A stretch of DNA of 43,148 nt. Source: Fibrobacter sp. GTDB taxonomy: Bacteria; Fibrobacterota; Fibrobacteria; Fibrobacterales; Fibrobacteraceae. Shown piece by piece: positions 22,711 through 31,515 of the stretch. The position numbers and the translations under genes are program-made. The stretch lies in NCBI GenBank assembly GCA_017615055.1, contig JAGAAW010000064.1, positions 1 through 43,148 of the forward strand, read 5' to 3'. Position 1 is the first letter of the stretch. Each line of letters begins with the position of its first letter. Below the pieces are notes generated by a model. It did no database searches. It was not told the origin of the DNA and was given only the letters and a program-made list of their open reading frames with translations.

Positions 22711-23925
22711 TTACTTCTTTAATTTGTTGTAAACGTCGATTTGGCGTGCGACAATCTTATCCCAGGTGAAACATTCGGCGATGCGCTTTTGTGCGCCGGC
22801 AAGCAACTGCTGTAGCAGTTCGGGCTCTGTGGCGAGGCGCTTGTAGGCGTTTGCGAGTGTCTGCGGGTCCTTTTCGGGAACGAGTATGCCCGAGACGCCG
22901 TCCACGACTACGTCGGGGATGCCGCCCACGTTGCTGGCGACAATCGGGAGGCCAAGTTCCATCGCCTCGATAAGCACGACGCCAAGGCCTTCGGTATCGC
23001 CCTTGCTGTCGACAATCGCAGGGAGCGTGAACACGTTCGCGGTCTTGTATTCGTTTGCGAGGTCTTCGGGCGAGAGCTTTCCGGTAAAGATGATTTCGGC
23101 TGCTTCGGGCGCGTCGGCCATTGTCTTTTGGGCGAGCGCCTTGAGTTGTTCGGTCAGGTCGCCGACGCCGACGATGCGGATTTCGAACTGGTCGCGGGGC
23201 AGATATTTTGCGGCTTCAATCAGGTAGCAGATGCCCTTGCGCTCAATGTGACGGCCTACGAACAGTATCTTGAACTTGCCGTTTATCGGGTGCGGCACTT
23301 GGGTTGGTTCGGCAGGCTCACCAACCTTGCCGTTCGACTCGAGCGTCGTTCCGTACGGGCTCCATTCCACGTCCACATTCCGCAGCGCCTTGATCCTGCC
23401 GGCGGTAAAACTCGAGTTCGCGAACACGGCCTGTGCTTGCCCGATGGCGAACTTCAGGAGCGGCTTCACCCACTTCTTCTTGCGGATGAGCAGGAGTTCT
23501 GCACCGTGGAAGTTGAGTACCAGCGGGATGCTGAAAAGTTTTGCGGCGCCGAGCGCGATGTAGGCGTGCGGGAACGGCCAGTGGGCGTGAATCACGTCGG
23601 GCCTGAACCTGCGGCATATCTTGATGCACTTGAAGAACCCGCTGATGATGTAGGGTATGGCGAGCAGTTGCAGCCAGGGCTTGCTTGCCATCTTGCTGGG
23701 GGCGCCTTCCTCGTGCGTGAGGAATTCCCAGCCTGCGGGTGCGTAGCGGAAGCGGTTCACCTTCACGCCGTCGATCTCGTGACTCTTGAGGCCCTTGTAT
23801 GCGGGCGCGAGTACCTGTATCTCGACTCCTGCCTGCTTCAGGTGGGCAACAGACGTCCTTAGCCACGGGACTTCTGCGTCTTCGTGGAACCTGGGGTAGA
23901 CGGAGCCTATGACGAGGACTTTCAT
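22711..23925 (-). CDS. Family 4 glycosyltransferase (GT-B fold)
   Basis: 404 aa. The N-terminal domain has the glycosyltransferase-4 opening (VLVIGSVYPRF) and DVIHAHWPFPHAYIAL; the C-terminal domain has FVGRHIERKGICYLIEA and the donor-binding EX7E element in EGLGVVLIEAMELGLP, followed by VASNVGGIPDVV. These enzymes transfer a sugar from a nucleotide donor to a lipid-linked or polysaccharide acceptor at the cytoplasmic face. It starts 1 bp after the stop of the degenerate GGDEF-like gene, so the two are translationally coupled. Acceptor unknown; no other polysaccharide genes adjoin. Confidence 0.92.
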   Translation of the reverse strand: MKVLVIGSVYPRFHEDAEVPWLRTSVAHLKQAGVEIQVLAPAYKGLKSHEIDGVKVNRFRYAPAGWEFLTHEEGAPSKMASKPWLQLLAIPYIISGFFKCIKICRRFRPDVIHAHWPFPHAYIALGAAKLFSIPLVLNFHGAELLLIRKKKWVKPLLKFAIGQAQAVFANSSFTAGRIKALRNVDVEWSPYGTTLESNGKVGEPAEPTQVPHPINGKFKILFVGRHIERKGICYLIEAAKYLPRDQFEIRIVGVGDLTEQLKALAQKTMADAPEAAEIIFTGKLSPEDLANEYKTANVFTLPAIVDSKGDTEGLGVVLIEAMELGLPIVASNVGGIPDVVVDGVSGILVPEKDPQTLANAYKRLATEPELLQQLLAGAQKRIAECFTWDKIVARQIDVYNKLKK

Positions 23926-23926
23926 G

Positions 23927-24433
23927 TTACGCGGGTGCAGATTCCGTGCTCTCGACCGGTGTCGCGAGTTCCTGCGATACGGCCTCGATCGCCTTCAGGT
24001 CTTGCGCGTCGGCGATGCATGTCGGGTAGACGATGGGCTTGACGACAGACGCGATGATGTTCCCCGCCTTGGAGAACCCCTCGCTGTTTGCGCACTGCAG
24101 TATGCGGCCGCGTACGCGGATCCAGCCTTCGATCTTTGAATCGAGGAGCAGCATGCCTAGGCCCGAGTCGTTCTCGAGGAACCCGAGGATGTCGCTGCCG
24201 CGGTTGTTCCTGTTGAGGGCCGTGAGCATCACTTCCAAGAATCTGAGGGAATCTTCGTCGCTCTGCGCGACTTTCTTGATTTCGTCGAAATCGAATTCCA
24301 GGTAGACGAAGGAACTCTGGTCCTCGTCGCTACGGATAATTTCTTCCTGGCACCGCCTCTCGAAGATTTCCGCCGTGTAGATGGAAATGTTAAAGTGGTG
24401 CTTTCTAATCAATTTGAAGAGTTCTTGCTTCAT
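23927..24433 (-). CDS. Degenerate GGDEF-like domain protein
   Basis: 168 aa. The segment EEIIRSDEDQSSFVYLEFDFDEIKK matches in outline the start of a GGDEF domain (a hydrophobic strand ending in the metal-binding Asp), followed by a helix LRFLEVMLTALNRNNRGSDILGFL and LGMLLLDS, where R-x-x-D-x-x-G resembles the conserved R-x-x-D-x-x-x-R region, but the GGDEF loop itself is absent. So it is probably a non-catalytic relative, perhaps a regulatory partner. It is coupled to the GT4 gene (1-bp gap), suggesting control of that enzyme. Start ATG 24433 with GGGAG directly adjacent. Divergent from the DUF4954 gene across only 30 bp. Confidence 0.6.
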   Translation of the reverse strand: MKQELFKLIRKHHFNISIYTAEIFERRCQEEIIRSDEDQSSFVYLEFDFDEIKKVAQSDEDSLRFLEVMLTALNRNNRGSDILGFLENDSGLGMLLLDSKIEGWIRVRGRILQCANSEGFSKAGNIIASVVKPIVYPTCIADAQDLKAIEAVSQELATPVESTESAPA

Positions 24434-24463
24434 CTCCCGACAAAATTAGTCTATTTTTTGGGT

Positions 24464-26335
24464 ATGCAGCGACTGCTTAAATTGAAAAAAGTACTGAAGA
24501 ACAGTGTTTTGGCGACCTTGGCCGAGGGTGTCAAGGATGCGAAGGCGTCTGGCGGAAAGTTCCGCGCGCTTGTCCCCGAAGAAATTGCCGCCCTCGAGAA
24601 GAACGGTAACCGTTGCGAGGACTGGTCCCGCGTCCAGGTCGAGGCGAATTTCGTGGCCGACCGCGTCCACAATTCCGTGTTCATGGGCGACGTGAAGCTC
24701 GCCGCGTTCTACGGGACGCTCCTTTTGCCGGGCGACGTGTCGTTCCCGACGGGCGTGTACGATAGCCTGGTGAGCAACTGCATTATCGGGAATGCACTCG
24801 TGTACAAGGTGGCGATGCTTTCCAATGTTTTTGTGCGTAGCAGTGCCGTGCTGCATAATGTGGGCTCAATGGTGAGCAGCGGCAAGATCAACTACATGAT
24901 CGGTTCCTCCATTACCGTGGGCAACGAGATGGGTGGGCGTTCCGTGCGCGTGTTCCCGGACATTACCCCCGACCTTGTCGACGTGCAGCTTTTCCACAAG
25001 GCCGAACCCGAGGTGGAGGCATCTTTCGACGAGCAGTTGCAGCAGTTCCGCACTGAGACGGCGCTCCCGTTCGGCGTGGTGGGCAAGGGTGCTGTGGTGA
25101 GCAACACGAACATTGTCCGCAACAGTTGGATCGGTGCGCATGCCCGCATAGAGGGCGCCTCCAAGATTCGCAATACGGTGATTCTGAGTTCGCTCGAGGA
25201 ATCAACGCACGTTTACGATTCCGTGATTATCGAGAATTCGAACCTGCAGATGGGCGTGAAGGTGCATACCGGCGCCGAGGTGCAGGGCAGCGTGCTGATG
25301 TCCCGCGTGAAGGTCGGGAGCAAGGCTATTGTGAAGTCGTCCATACTGGCACCGTGCTGCCATGTGGAGGAGGGCGAGGTGAACAGCTCGTACATGGGCC
25401 CCATGACGCAGATGCACCACCACTCGCTATTGATTGCGGCGCTCTGGCCCGAGGGCTGTGGCAACCTGGGCTATGGTGCGAACGTCGGGAGCAACCACAC
25501 GGGCCGCATGCCCGACCAGGAAGTGATGCCTGGCCGCGGGATGTTCTTCGGGCTCGGCGTGAACGTCAAGTTCCCCGCGAACTTTCGCGAGTCGCCGTTC
25601 ACGATTATTGCAAGCGGCATAACGACGCTCCCGCAGAGGCTCAAGTTCCCGTTCTCGCTCATCCGTCCGGGTGACCCGCAGCTGATGGGTGTGCCTGCCC
25701 GCCTGAATGAGATTGTGCCCGCATGGAACTACAAGCGCAACGCCTACGCACTGGATCGCAACTTCTACAAGTATTCCCAGCGGGGCAAGGGAGTCGTGAG
25801 TGCCGCGTTCTGCAGCCTTTTCAGCCCCGACATTGTGCGCTACGTGCACGACGCGTGGATGCGCCTGCAGGTGGAACAGGTGCGCGACGTTTATACCCGC
25901 GAGCATATTGATGGGCTCGGCGAGAACTTTATGCGCGAGCGCGTGCGACAGGATGCCCTGCAGGCATACGGCGAGTACCTGGAACGCTACGTGCTCGACA
26001 GCATCATTGCGCTTGTCGAGAATGACGAGTCGCTTTTGAAGCAGACCCCGCGTGAACTCCGCAAGCTGCTGCCTGCCGACATGCCACGCGAGATTGCGCG
26101 AGCGGTGCAGCTCCCCGAGACGCTTGATGAGCTGGTGAAGCGCTTCCGTGTGCTCGAGAAGGGCTGGTTTGAGTCCGTGTTCCACGGGCTCGATAAGGAT
26201 AACCAGCGCGGTCGTGAGATATTCGACGACTATGACAGCGCCCACCCGGTGGACAAGGCCTTTGTGGAATGGGAGCGAGCCCGCTTCGAGGATTCCGTGA
26301 AGCGACTTGCAAACGTGCTCAAGGCGCTCGGCTAA
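24464..26335 (+). CDS. DUF4954 family left-handed beta-helix protein
   Basis: 623 aa from ATG 24464. The preceding bases are TATTTT-TTGGGT, with no Shine-Dalgarno. The centre (about 75-330) has repeating short hexapeptide-like turns (for example SNTNIVRNSWIGAHARIEG and NSNLQMGVKVHTGAEVQGS) typical of left-handed parallel beta-helix acyl- or nucleotidyl-transferases, followed by a His-rich segment (QMHHHSLLIAALWPEG) and a helical C terminus. I recall DUF4954 proteins of this size in Bacteroidota, Spirochaetes and Fibrobacter, with no assigned activity. The adjoining small metallopeptidase gene follows at 10 bp. Confidence 0.85.
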   Translation: MQRLLKLKKVLKNSVLATLAEGVKDAKASGGKFRALVPEEIAALEKNGNRCEDWSRVQVEANFVADRVHNSVFMGDVKLAAFYGTLLLPGDVSFPTGVYDSLVSNCIIGNALVYKVAMLSNVFVRSSAVLHNVGSMVSSGKINYMIGSSITVGNEMGGRSVRVFPDITPDLVDVQLFHKAEPEVEASFDEQLQQFRTETALPFGVVGKGAVVSNTNIVRNSWIGAHARIEGASKIRNTVILSSLEESTHVYDSVIIENSNLQMGVKVHTGAEVQGSVLMSRVKVGSKAIVKSSILAPCCHVEEGEVNSSYMGPMTQMHHHSLLIAALWPEGCGNLGYGANVGSNHTGRMPDQEVMPGRGMFFGLGVNVKFPANFRESPFTIIASGITTLPQRLKFPFSLIRPGDPQLMGVPARLNEIVPAWNYKRNAYALDRNFYKYSQRGKGVVSAAFCSLFSPDIVRYVHDAWMRLQVEQVRDVYTREHIDGLGENFMRERVRQDALQAYGEYLERYVLDSIIALVENDESLLKQTPRELRKLLPADMPREIARAVQLPETLDELVKRFRVLEKGWFESVFHGLDKDNQRGREIFDDYDSAHPVDKAFVEWERARFEDSVKRLANVLKALG

Positions 26336-26345
26336 AAGTTTATAG

Positions 26346-26912
26346 ATGCTACTGGCGATATTACTTTGTTGTGAATTTGTGATTCGCGTGATTCTTGAGG
26401 TGCGCGAATGCCGTGCGGTGCAGTGCCGCTTCGGCGGTTTTACCGTAATGCGCCTTTTACCGCTGATAAACGACCTGGCGCCGCTACCCGAGATGCGCGA
26501 GGAGCCCAAGGTATCGAAGTTCGTGGAGATGCACGAGCAGGCGCACTCGAAGATGCATCACGGCATATTGCGTAACCTAGTGAAGGTGGCCTTCGCGCTC
26601 TGTGCGATATGGCTCATGGCCGCACTGATGGTGTGCTGGGAGCAGTCATTCGTGGAGGCGGTGCTGTGGCTGCACTTTGTGGCAATCCCCTTCCGCACGT
26701 TCTTCCATTTCTACTGCTGGAATCAGGAATACGAATGCGACCGCTATGCGCTCGAAAAGACCGACAAGAAGGTCGCGAAGCTTGCCATGCAGGAACTTGC
26801 CCGCTGCGAGATTCCGCATACGGCGCTATTCTCGCTTATCTATCGCGAGCACCCGACGGTTGCCCTGCGCAGCAAGCGGATACTGAACAAAGCGATAAAG
26901 AGTTTTTCTTAG
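26346..26912 (+). CDS. Mini M48/M56-like membrane metallopeptidase
   Basis: 188 aa. A zincin motif HEQAH (H63, E64, H67) sits in FVEMHEQAHSKMHHG, and after two membrane segments (about 78-97 and 103-122) the third-ligand motif NQEYECDRYALEK gives E128-x3-D132, close to the EFEADRFA pattern of M48 peptidases. It is much shorter than HtpX (about 280 or more aa) and has its hydrophobic segments between the two motifs, as M48/M56 proteins do. Likely a membrane zinc peptidase of unknown target. It lies 10 bp after the DUF4954 gene and overlaps the convergent lipoprotein gene by 4 bp. Confidence 0.78.
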   Translation: MLLAILLCCEFVIRVILEVRECRAVQCRFGGFTVMRLLPLINDLAPLPEMREEPKVSKFVEMHEQAHSKMHHGILRNLVKVAFALCAIWLMAALMVCWEQSFVEAVLWLHFVAIPFRTFFHFYCWNQEYECDRYALEKTDKKVAKLAMQELARCEIPHTALFSLIYREHPTVALRSKRILNKAIKSFS

Positions 26913-27736
26913 AATGCCCAGAGCGAGATGGCACCGGTGAGCGACCAGTGCCCGCCATTGAAGTCAAGCAGGATGTTCGTTAGGCCCACCTGGAATTCCG
27001 TGGTGGGGTTGTACCAGTATGAGACGAGGAAGTTGTTCGTGAACAGGTATGGGGTCGCAAACTTGAATTGCGGAATCGGCTTGTCGATAATGATGGACTT
27101 GTTTGGCCTGTAGATGTTGCCGTTGTACGACAGAGTTACAGACCCGAGGAACAGGCTTGCGTAGGCGCCGGCACCGTACTGGAATACGAGTCTGTTCTCG
27201 TTGTCGAAGTTCTCGAGCTTGTTGAGGTTGCCCTCGTCGTCCTTTTCGTAGCCGAGGTAGTTGATAATCTGGTAGGTGAAGCGCTGGAACGAGGAGAGCC
27301 CGAGTTCGAAGTGCCTGGTGTTGATGCCGATGGAGGTGGAGGCGTATATGCCGTGGTAGATACCGAACCCGATGTTCATCATGAACAGTTCGCCTTTCGC
27401 GAACTTGTCGATGGAACCGTATACGGGCAGGTAGGTAATCCTGTACTTGGAATCCACGTCAACGGAATCCCACTCGTCTTCGTTTTCTACACCGTCAACT
27501 CCGTAGTGTTCGAGCTTGCTCACGATGAAACCGCCATGCAGGCGCGAACCCACGCTATTTTCCTTGAAGTAGCGGTTGATGCCCTGGACGTTTGGCCCGG
27601 GATAGGCGTCCATCTCGACTTCCTTCGCGTATTCCATCTTGGTGGAGGAGCACGAAGTGAGCAGCCCCGCAATCGCCATGGCGATGATGCCTATGAGCAG
27701 GCGTGGAGTGGTATGTCCGGAAAAACTTGCACCCAT
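26909..27736 (-). CDS. Lipoprotein with outer-membrane-barrel-like strands
   Basis: 275 aa. Lipobox LTSC (Cys about residue 29) after a signal with an unusual long polar lead. The body is rich in aromatic residues alternating with polar ones from about 65 onward (FMMNIGFGIYHGIYAST, then WSLTGAISLWAF at the end), suggesting a barrel or beta-rich outer-membrane lipoprotein. The start ATG 27736 is preceded by TATCTT-TTAGGGC. It lies 18 bp downstream of the symporter and is the last gene of a three-gene minus-strand group. No family recognised. Confidence 0.75.
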   Translation of the reverse strand: MGASFSGHTTPRLLIGIIAMAIAGLLTSCSSTKMEYAKEVEMDAYPGPNVQGINRYFKENSVGSRLHGGFIVSKLEHYGVDGVENEDEWDSVDVDSKYRITYLPVYGSIDKFAKGELFMMNIGFGIYHGIYASTSIGINTRHFELGLSSFQRFTYQIINYLGYEKDDEGNLNKLENFDNENRLVFQYGAGAYASLFLGSVTLSYNGNIYRPNKSIIIDKPIPQFKFATPYLFTNNFLVSYWYNPTTEFQVGLTNILLDFNGGHWSLTGAISLWAF

Positions 27737-27754
27737 GCCCTAAAAGATATGATT

Positions 27755-29188
27755 TTACGGGGAGCCTATCGGCTTGATGCGCCCGATGGCAAGGCAAATT
27801 CCGTTCACGATGAAGGCTGCAATCGTGAGGACGTCGCCGGTATGGCTCCCGATAGTTCCCGGAAGGGGCGGGCAGAGCTTGCCTGCGAGGGCGAGCGCAC
27901 CGCCGAGAATTATGCCCGCGGCGACGCTTGTTGGCCTGGAACGTAGCCCCGCGAGGCCCCACAGGATAGGCACGGTGAAGGCGCCGGCGTAGACGGCGAG
28001 CGCGAGGAGCAGCGTGCCGATGATGTCGGTGAACACGAGCGCGAGCAGCAGGGCCACGATGCCGTTTACGAGGATTACGATGCGTGCCTTGAGGAGCGGC
28101 CTGCCATCGTTTTGCGTATCGCGAGCCGTTGCGTTTTGCGGGCCCTTCTCTGCGCCTATGCGTAACAGACCGCACAGGATGACGGAACTGCTGAGGAGCG
28201 TGGTGTCGGCGCTGGAGAGCACGACGCTCAGGAGCGCGAGCGCTACCAGCGGGATAAGCGGTACGGGCAGAACGGTCCCTGCAATGGCCGTGATGCGCGC
28301 GCCCTGCACTTCACCGAGGCTCGTGCCGAATACCGCGAGGAACCCGATGATGAAGGCGACAGGGATGAGGGTTGCCGCTGCCATCGCGATTCCCTTCTTT
28401 GCAGTTGCGGTGTCTTTCGCACAGAACACGCGGCTAAAGATGTCGGGCCCTGCCGTGTAGGTGGTGCCGTAGGTAAGGATAAGCAGGAACAGGTCGAGCG
28501 GCGTGAAGTTCGCGTTGAACGGGAAGGCGGGTGCGCCCTGCAATATGCCCGCGATGCTAGCCGTACTGTTTGTCGCGTTATTAGTCGCGCTCGCAACATC
28601 GCCCGCGCCGTTAAACAGCGCGAATCCCGCGATGAGCAGCAGGCCTGCGATAATCAGGCATGCCTGCAAAAAGTCCGTGCGCAAAATCGAAAGCTGGCCG
28701 CCCGCGAGCGTATAGCCCGTGAACACCGCCGCCGACACGACGGCGGCCGTGGTGTATTCCATCGGGGTGAACGTCATCAGGAGTTTCGCCGCCGCAATGA
28801 TCTGTGCCGCGACTATGCCTGTCCAGGCAATGGGAATCACGAATGTCGCTACAAGGCGCGGGCCTTTACCGTACAGGTTCTCTACCAGGTCGGGGAGCGT
28901 GTATTTCCCGTGGCTGTATGCGCGACCCGCAAACGGGATGAGTGCCAGGAGCCCGAGCGCTCCCACGAGCATGAACCAACTGGCGGCCCCGCCGAGTTTC
29001 GCGCCGGAATCGATCGCGCCGATTACGGCCGACCCGCCGAGGATGGTTGCGACAAGGCTCCCCGCCACCATACGCGCCGAAGCGCCCTTCCGCGCTACAA
29101 AAAAGTCGGGAACGTCCTTGACCTTACGCGCGCTGCGTATTGCGATAGCCGCGAGAACAACAAGATATATGCCGAGTACGATATTCAT
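27755..29188 (-). CDS. Sodium:solute symporter (SSS family)
   Basis: 477 aa from ATG 29188; a TTG three codons upstream is less likely. About 13 membrane segments, in line with the LeuT-fold SSS family. Family-like stretches are VPDFFVARKGASARMVAGSL, GKYTLPDLVENLYG and AGGQLSILRTDFLQACLI (the last is the strongest SSS signature). It moves an organic solute into the cell with Na+; the substrate (sugar, amino acid or other) cannot be read. It sits 18 bp after a barrel gene and 18 bp before a lipoprotein gene, so an outer-membrane to inner-membrane uptake unit is conceivable. Confidence 0.92.
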   Translation of the reverse strand: MNIVLGIYLVVLAAIAIRSARKVKDVPDFFVARKGASARMVAGSLVATILGGSAVIGAIDSGAKLGGAASWFMLVGALGLLALIPFAGRAYSHGKYTLPDLVENLYGKGPRLVATFVIPIAWTGIVAAQIIAAAKLLMTFTPMEYTTAAVVSAAVFTGYTLAGGQLSILRTDFLQACLIIAGLLLIAGFALFNGAGDVASATNNATNSTASIAGILQGAPAFPFNANFTPLDLFLLILTYGTTYTAGPDIFSRVFCAKDTATAKKGIAMAAATLIPVAFIIGFLAVFGTSLGEVQGARITAIAGTVLPVPLIPLVALALLSVVLSSADTTLLSSSVILCGLLRIGAEKGPQNATARDTQNDGRPLLKARIVILVNGIVALLLALVFTDIIGTLLLALAVYAGAFTVPILWGLAGLRSRPTSVAAGIILGGALALAGKLCPPLPGTIGSHTGDVLTIAAFIVNGICLAIGRIKPIGSP

Positions 29189-29206
29189 CGCGCACAAAGA
29201 TAGTTT

Positions 29207-30274
29207 TTAGAACTTCCTGCTTGCGATAAACATTACGGAACGCAGGTCCCACTCGCTGCCGACTTGCTTCTGCAATAGTTCCTCGGTAGTCGGGTACCGC
29301 CTGTTTTCGAACACGCGGTCGCGCGATACTATCGCCATCAGCATGCCGTTCCAGTTGTCGTTGATCTTGATGGATGCCATCGGGGTGATGTTTACTGTCT
29401 TGAATCCGGGATTGTAGTCCCTGTAGGCATCGTCAAAGTCGTAGGTGTGCTTGAACCCGCTCACGCTAAATGCGAGCATCGCCATGTTCACGCGCTTGAA
29501 GGGGAGTATATAAATTAACGTGCCGCCGCACTTGTACTTGAATCCGTTGACTAGGTTCTCGCTGCCCGCCTTCCACACCTCGCCATCCTCGGCACCGGTG
29601 TAGCCTGAGTAGGTATAGTCTGCAGTCCCCTTGATGATAATCTTTGTCCATTTGCTCTTGGGCAGGAACGCGAGCAGCGGTATGGTGAGCGTTGCGTGGT
29701 ACCTGATTCCGTAGGCGAATTCCGTGAAGAATATGTCCTGGCGGTAGTCACGCCTTTCGGGTTCGTACACGCCCATGAATGTCGCCGTCTCTCCGTAATT
29801 GAGGGCGGTTCCCGTATTCGCCTGCACGCCGAGTTCCAGCAGGTGGATAAACTCTATCGAGGCGTCTAGCCGTAGCCCGATTCCGTTGAATCCCAGGTCG
29901 TACGTGGCGAACCCCTTGAGGGCAAGTACCTTGTTCAGGTCCTTCCTGAACCTGATGGTCGATACCCAGCCGGGGACCGCAACTGCGAAGAAGGGCCAGT
30001 TGTGGAGCGTCTTGGAATTGCGTAGGGAGTTGTGCGGGAGCACGAGCCCCACGATGTTGAAGATGTGTTCCTGCGTTATGGTTTCGGGTACCGAGTCCGC
30101 CTTTGCGCTATCGGTTTTCGCGGTATCCGCGGCAGGGGAGGTCGCGGAGTTTTTCGCACCTGCGGCAGCGTGTGCGGTGGTGTCCGCGGCGAGTTCGCTT
30201 TCACCTGCATTTGCAAGTACGGCGTAGGCTAGCACCAGTGCGAGAATCAACTTGCAAATGGAACGGTGTAACAT
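29207..30274 (-). CDS. Outer-membrane beta-barrel protein
   Basis: 355 aa from ATG 30274; longer readings lack a signal peptide at their start. Signal peptide about 1-23 (VLANAG), then an Ala/Thr/Asp/Lys-rich linker (about 25-62), then ~290 residues of alternating aromatic and polar strands (for example TFMGVYEPERRDYRQDIFF, and the end WDLRSVMFIASRKF) fitting a barrel of twelve or more strands. TATATT lies 8 nt upstream of the start codon. First gene of a group with the symporter and lipoprotein. Family not recognised. Confidence 0.78.
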   Translation of the reverse strand: MLHRSICKLILALVLAYAVLANAGESELAADTTAHAAAGAKNSATSPAADTAKTDSAKADSVPETITQEHIFNIVGLVLPHNSLRNSKTLHNWPFFAVAVPGWVSTIRFRKDLNKVLALKGFATYDLGFNGIGLRLDASIEFIHLLELGVQANTGTALNYGETATFMGVYEPERRDYRQDIFFTEFAYGIRYHATLTIPLLAFLPKSKWTKIIIKGTADYTYSGYTGAEDGEVWKAGSENLVNGFKYKCGGTLIYILPFKRVNMAMLAFSVSGFKHTYDFDDAYRDYNPGFKTVNITPMASIKINDNWNGMLMAIVSRDRVFENRRYPTTEELLQKQVGSEWDLRSVMFIASRKF

Positions 30275-30384
30275 AAGGTTACAATATAGAAAAAGTCGGT
30301 AAAAGTGCTGGCGGTGCCATTCGGGGGCCAAAGGACGCGGCGGTTGCCGTCATGGTTCTATTACTTTTTCACGGGCAAAATTTG

Positions 30385-30390
30385 TATATT
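30385..30390 (+). promoter_or_regulatory. -10-like TATATT for the BatD-like gene
   Basis: TATATT 20 nt before the start codon, with a T-rich stretch upstream and GAGG in the leader. The position fits a -10 element with a short 5' UTR. No clear -35. Confidence 0.4.
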
Positions 30391-30410
30391 CTTCGGCACA
30401 GAGGTTTTTT

Positions 30411-31391
30411 ATGTCGCGACTTTATCGTTCTTTCGTTTCCGTTTTTGCAATCCTCGCATTCTGTGCCATTCCTTCCCTCGCTTTCGATGTCTCGGTCAAG
30501 GCGAATGTGGATAACGCCCAGGTGTTCGTGGGCGACATGTTCAATTACGAAATCCAGGTGACCGCTCCGGAGAACGCCATCGTAGACCTGCCGAGTTTTG
30601 TCGGTAACCTCGGGAGTTTCGAGGTTAAGGAGATGAAGAACGAGAAGGTGACCGAGGGCATGCCCAAGGGCACCGCGAAGTTCGTGTGGTACGCGACGCT
30701 CAACACATTCGTGAGCGGCGACTTCCTGATTGCGCCGCAGCAGGTGAATGCCGTGGTGGGTAGCGATACCGTGAAGGTGAATACCGACCCGGTGGCCGTG
30801 AAGGTCTCTACCCGCACTACGGGCGAGGAAACGGACATCCTGGAAGCGGAAGACCCGCTCGATGACCCGCGCCTCCCGCAGTGGTTCTACGTGGTGTTGA
30901 TTGTACTAGGTGTGGTGCTGCTCGTGTTCCTTGGGTGGTTCCTGCACAAGAAGTTTGCGAAGAAGGGCGAGGCCCCACGCCTCCCGCCGTACGAGGAAGC
31001 CGTGCTTGCGCTCAAGGAATTGCGCGCCAAGAACTACCTTGCTGAAGGCAACCAGGGCGACTACTTCATGGCGCTCGGGTTCATTGCCCGCCGTTACATC
31101 GAACGCCGTTTCGAGGTGGATATCCTGGATGCGACCGTCGCCGAACTCAAGCAGCGCATGTCGCATGTGGCGGGCCTCCCGCAGGCCTACAAGGAATCGG
31201 TCGTGACGCTTGCCGTCGAGACCGAGCCGGTGAAGTTCGCGAAGATGAAACTCGAGGGCGAACGTTGCCGCTTCTGGGACGAATGGGCCGACCGCCTGCT
31301 AGAGGATACCAAGCCCACGCCAGAGGAAGAACAGGCCAAGAAAGAGGCTGTTAAAGCCGCGGTTGATGCTGTTCGCGCCAATCGCAAGTAA
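30411..31391 (+). CDS. BatD-like membrane-anchored protein
   Basis: 326 aa. ATG 30411 has GAGG 6 nt upstream. Signal peptide about 1-24; a BatD-type beta-sandwich (about 25-140: VSVKANVDNAQVFVGDMF, then the strands of SFEVKEMKNEKV); a single membrane helix (about 163-181: WFYVVLIVLGVVLLVFLG); and a cytoplasmic helical domain (about 195-310) with PYEEAVLALKELRAKNYL and YIERRFEVDILDATVAEL, the part shared with DUF4381/BatD proteins. Bat proteins work with MoxR ATPases and VWA-domain proteins in envelope stress and aerotolerance; none of those partners is next to it here. It ends just before a strong terminator. Confidence 0.82.
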   Translation: MSRLYRSFVSVFAILAFCAIPSLAFDVSVKANVDNAQVFVGDMFNYEIQVTAPENAIVDLPSFVGNLGSFEVKEMKNEKVTEGMPKGTAKFVWYATLNTFVSGDFLIAPQQVNAVVGSDTVKVNTDPVAVKVSTRTTGEETDILEAEDPLDDPRLPQWFYVVLIVLGVVLLVFLGWFLHKKFAKKGEAPRLPPYEEAVLALKELRAKNYLAEGNQGDYFMALGFIARRYIERRFEVDILDATVAELKQRMSHVAGLPQAYKESVVTLAVETEPVKFAKMKLEGERCRFWDEWADRLLEDTKPTPEEEQAKKEAVKAAVDAVRANRK

Positions 31392-31422
31392 GGCAATCCG
31401 GAAAGTGCTCACTATCGCAACC

Positions 31423-31450
31423 GTGCTTCGTTAATACGAAGCACTTTTTT
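31423..31450 (+). terminator. Intrinsic terminator after the BatD-like gene
   Basis: GTGCTTCG, six loop bases, CGAAGCAC, then TTTTTT. Perfect 8-bp stem and T-tract, 31 bp after the stop codon. It isolates the following GH9 gene. Confidence 0.9.
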
Positions 31451-31459
31451 ACGTTGTAC

Positions 31460-31488
31460 TTGAAATCTAGATAGACATTTCTTATAAT
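31460..31488 (+). promoter_or_regulatory. Sigma-70-type promoter of the GH9 endoglucanase
   Basis: -35 TTGAAA (31460-31465), exact 17-nt spacer, -10 TATAAT (31483-31488). The -10 is a full consensus match. The Shine-Dalgarno AGGAGG (31505-31510) and ATG 31516 follow. This is the cleanest promoter in the window and suggests strong, perhaps constitutive, expression. Confidence 0.8.
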
Positions 31489-31515
31489 TACCTACAGTTA
31501 CTTTAGGAGGAAATT

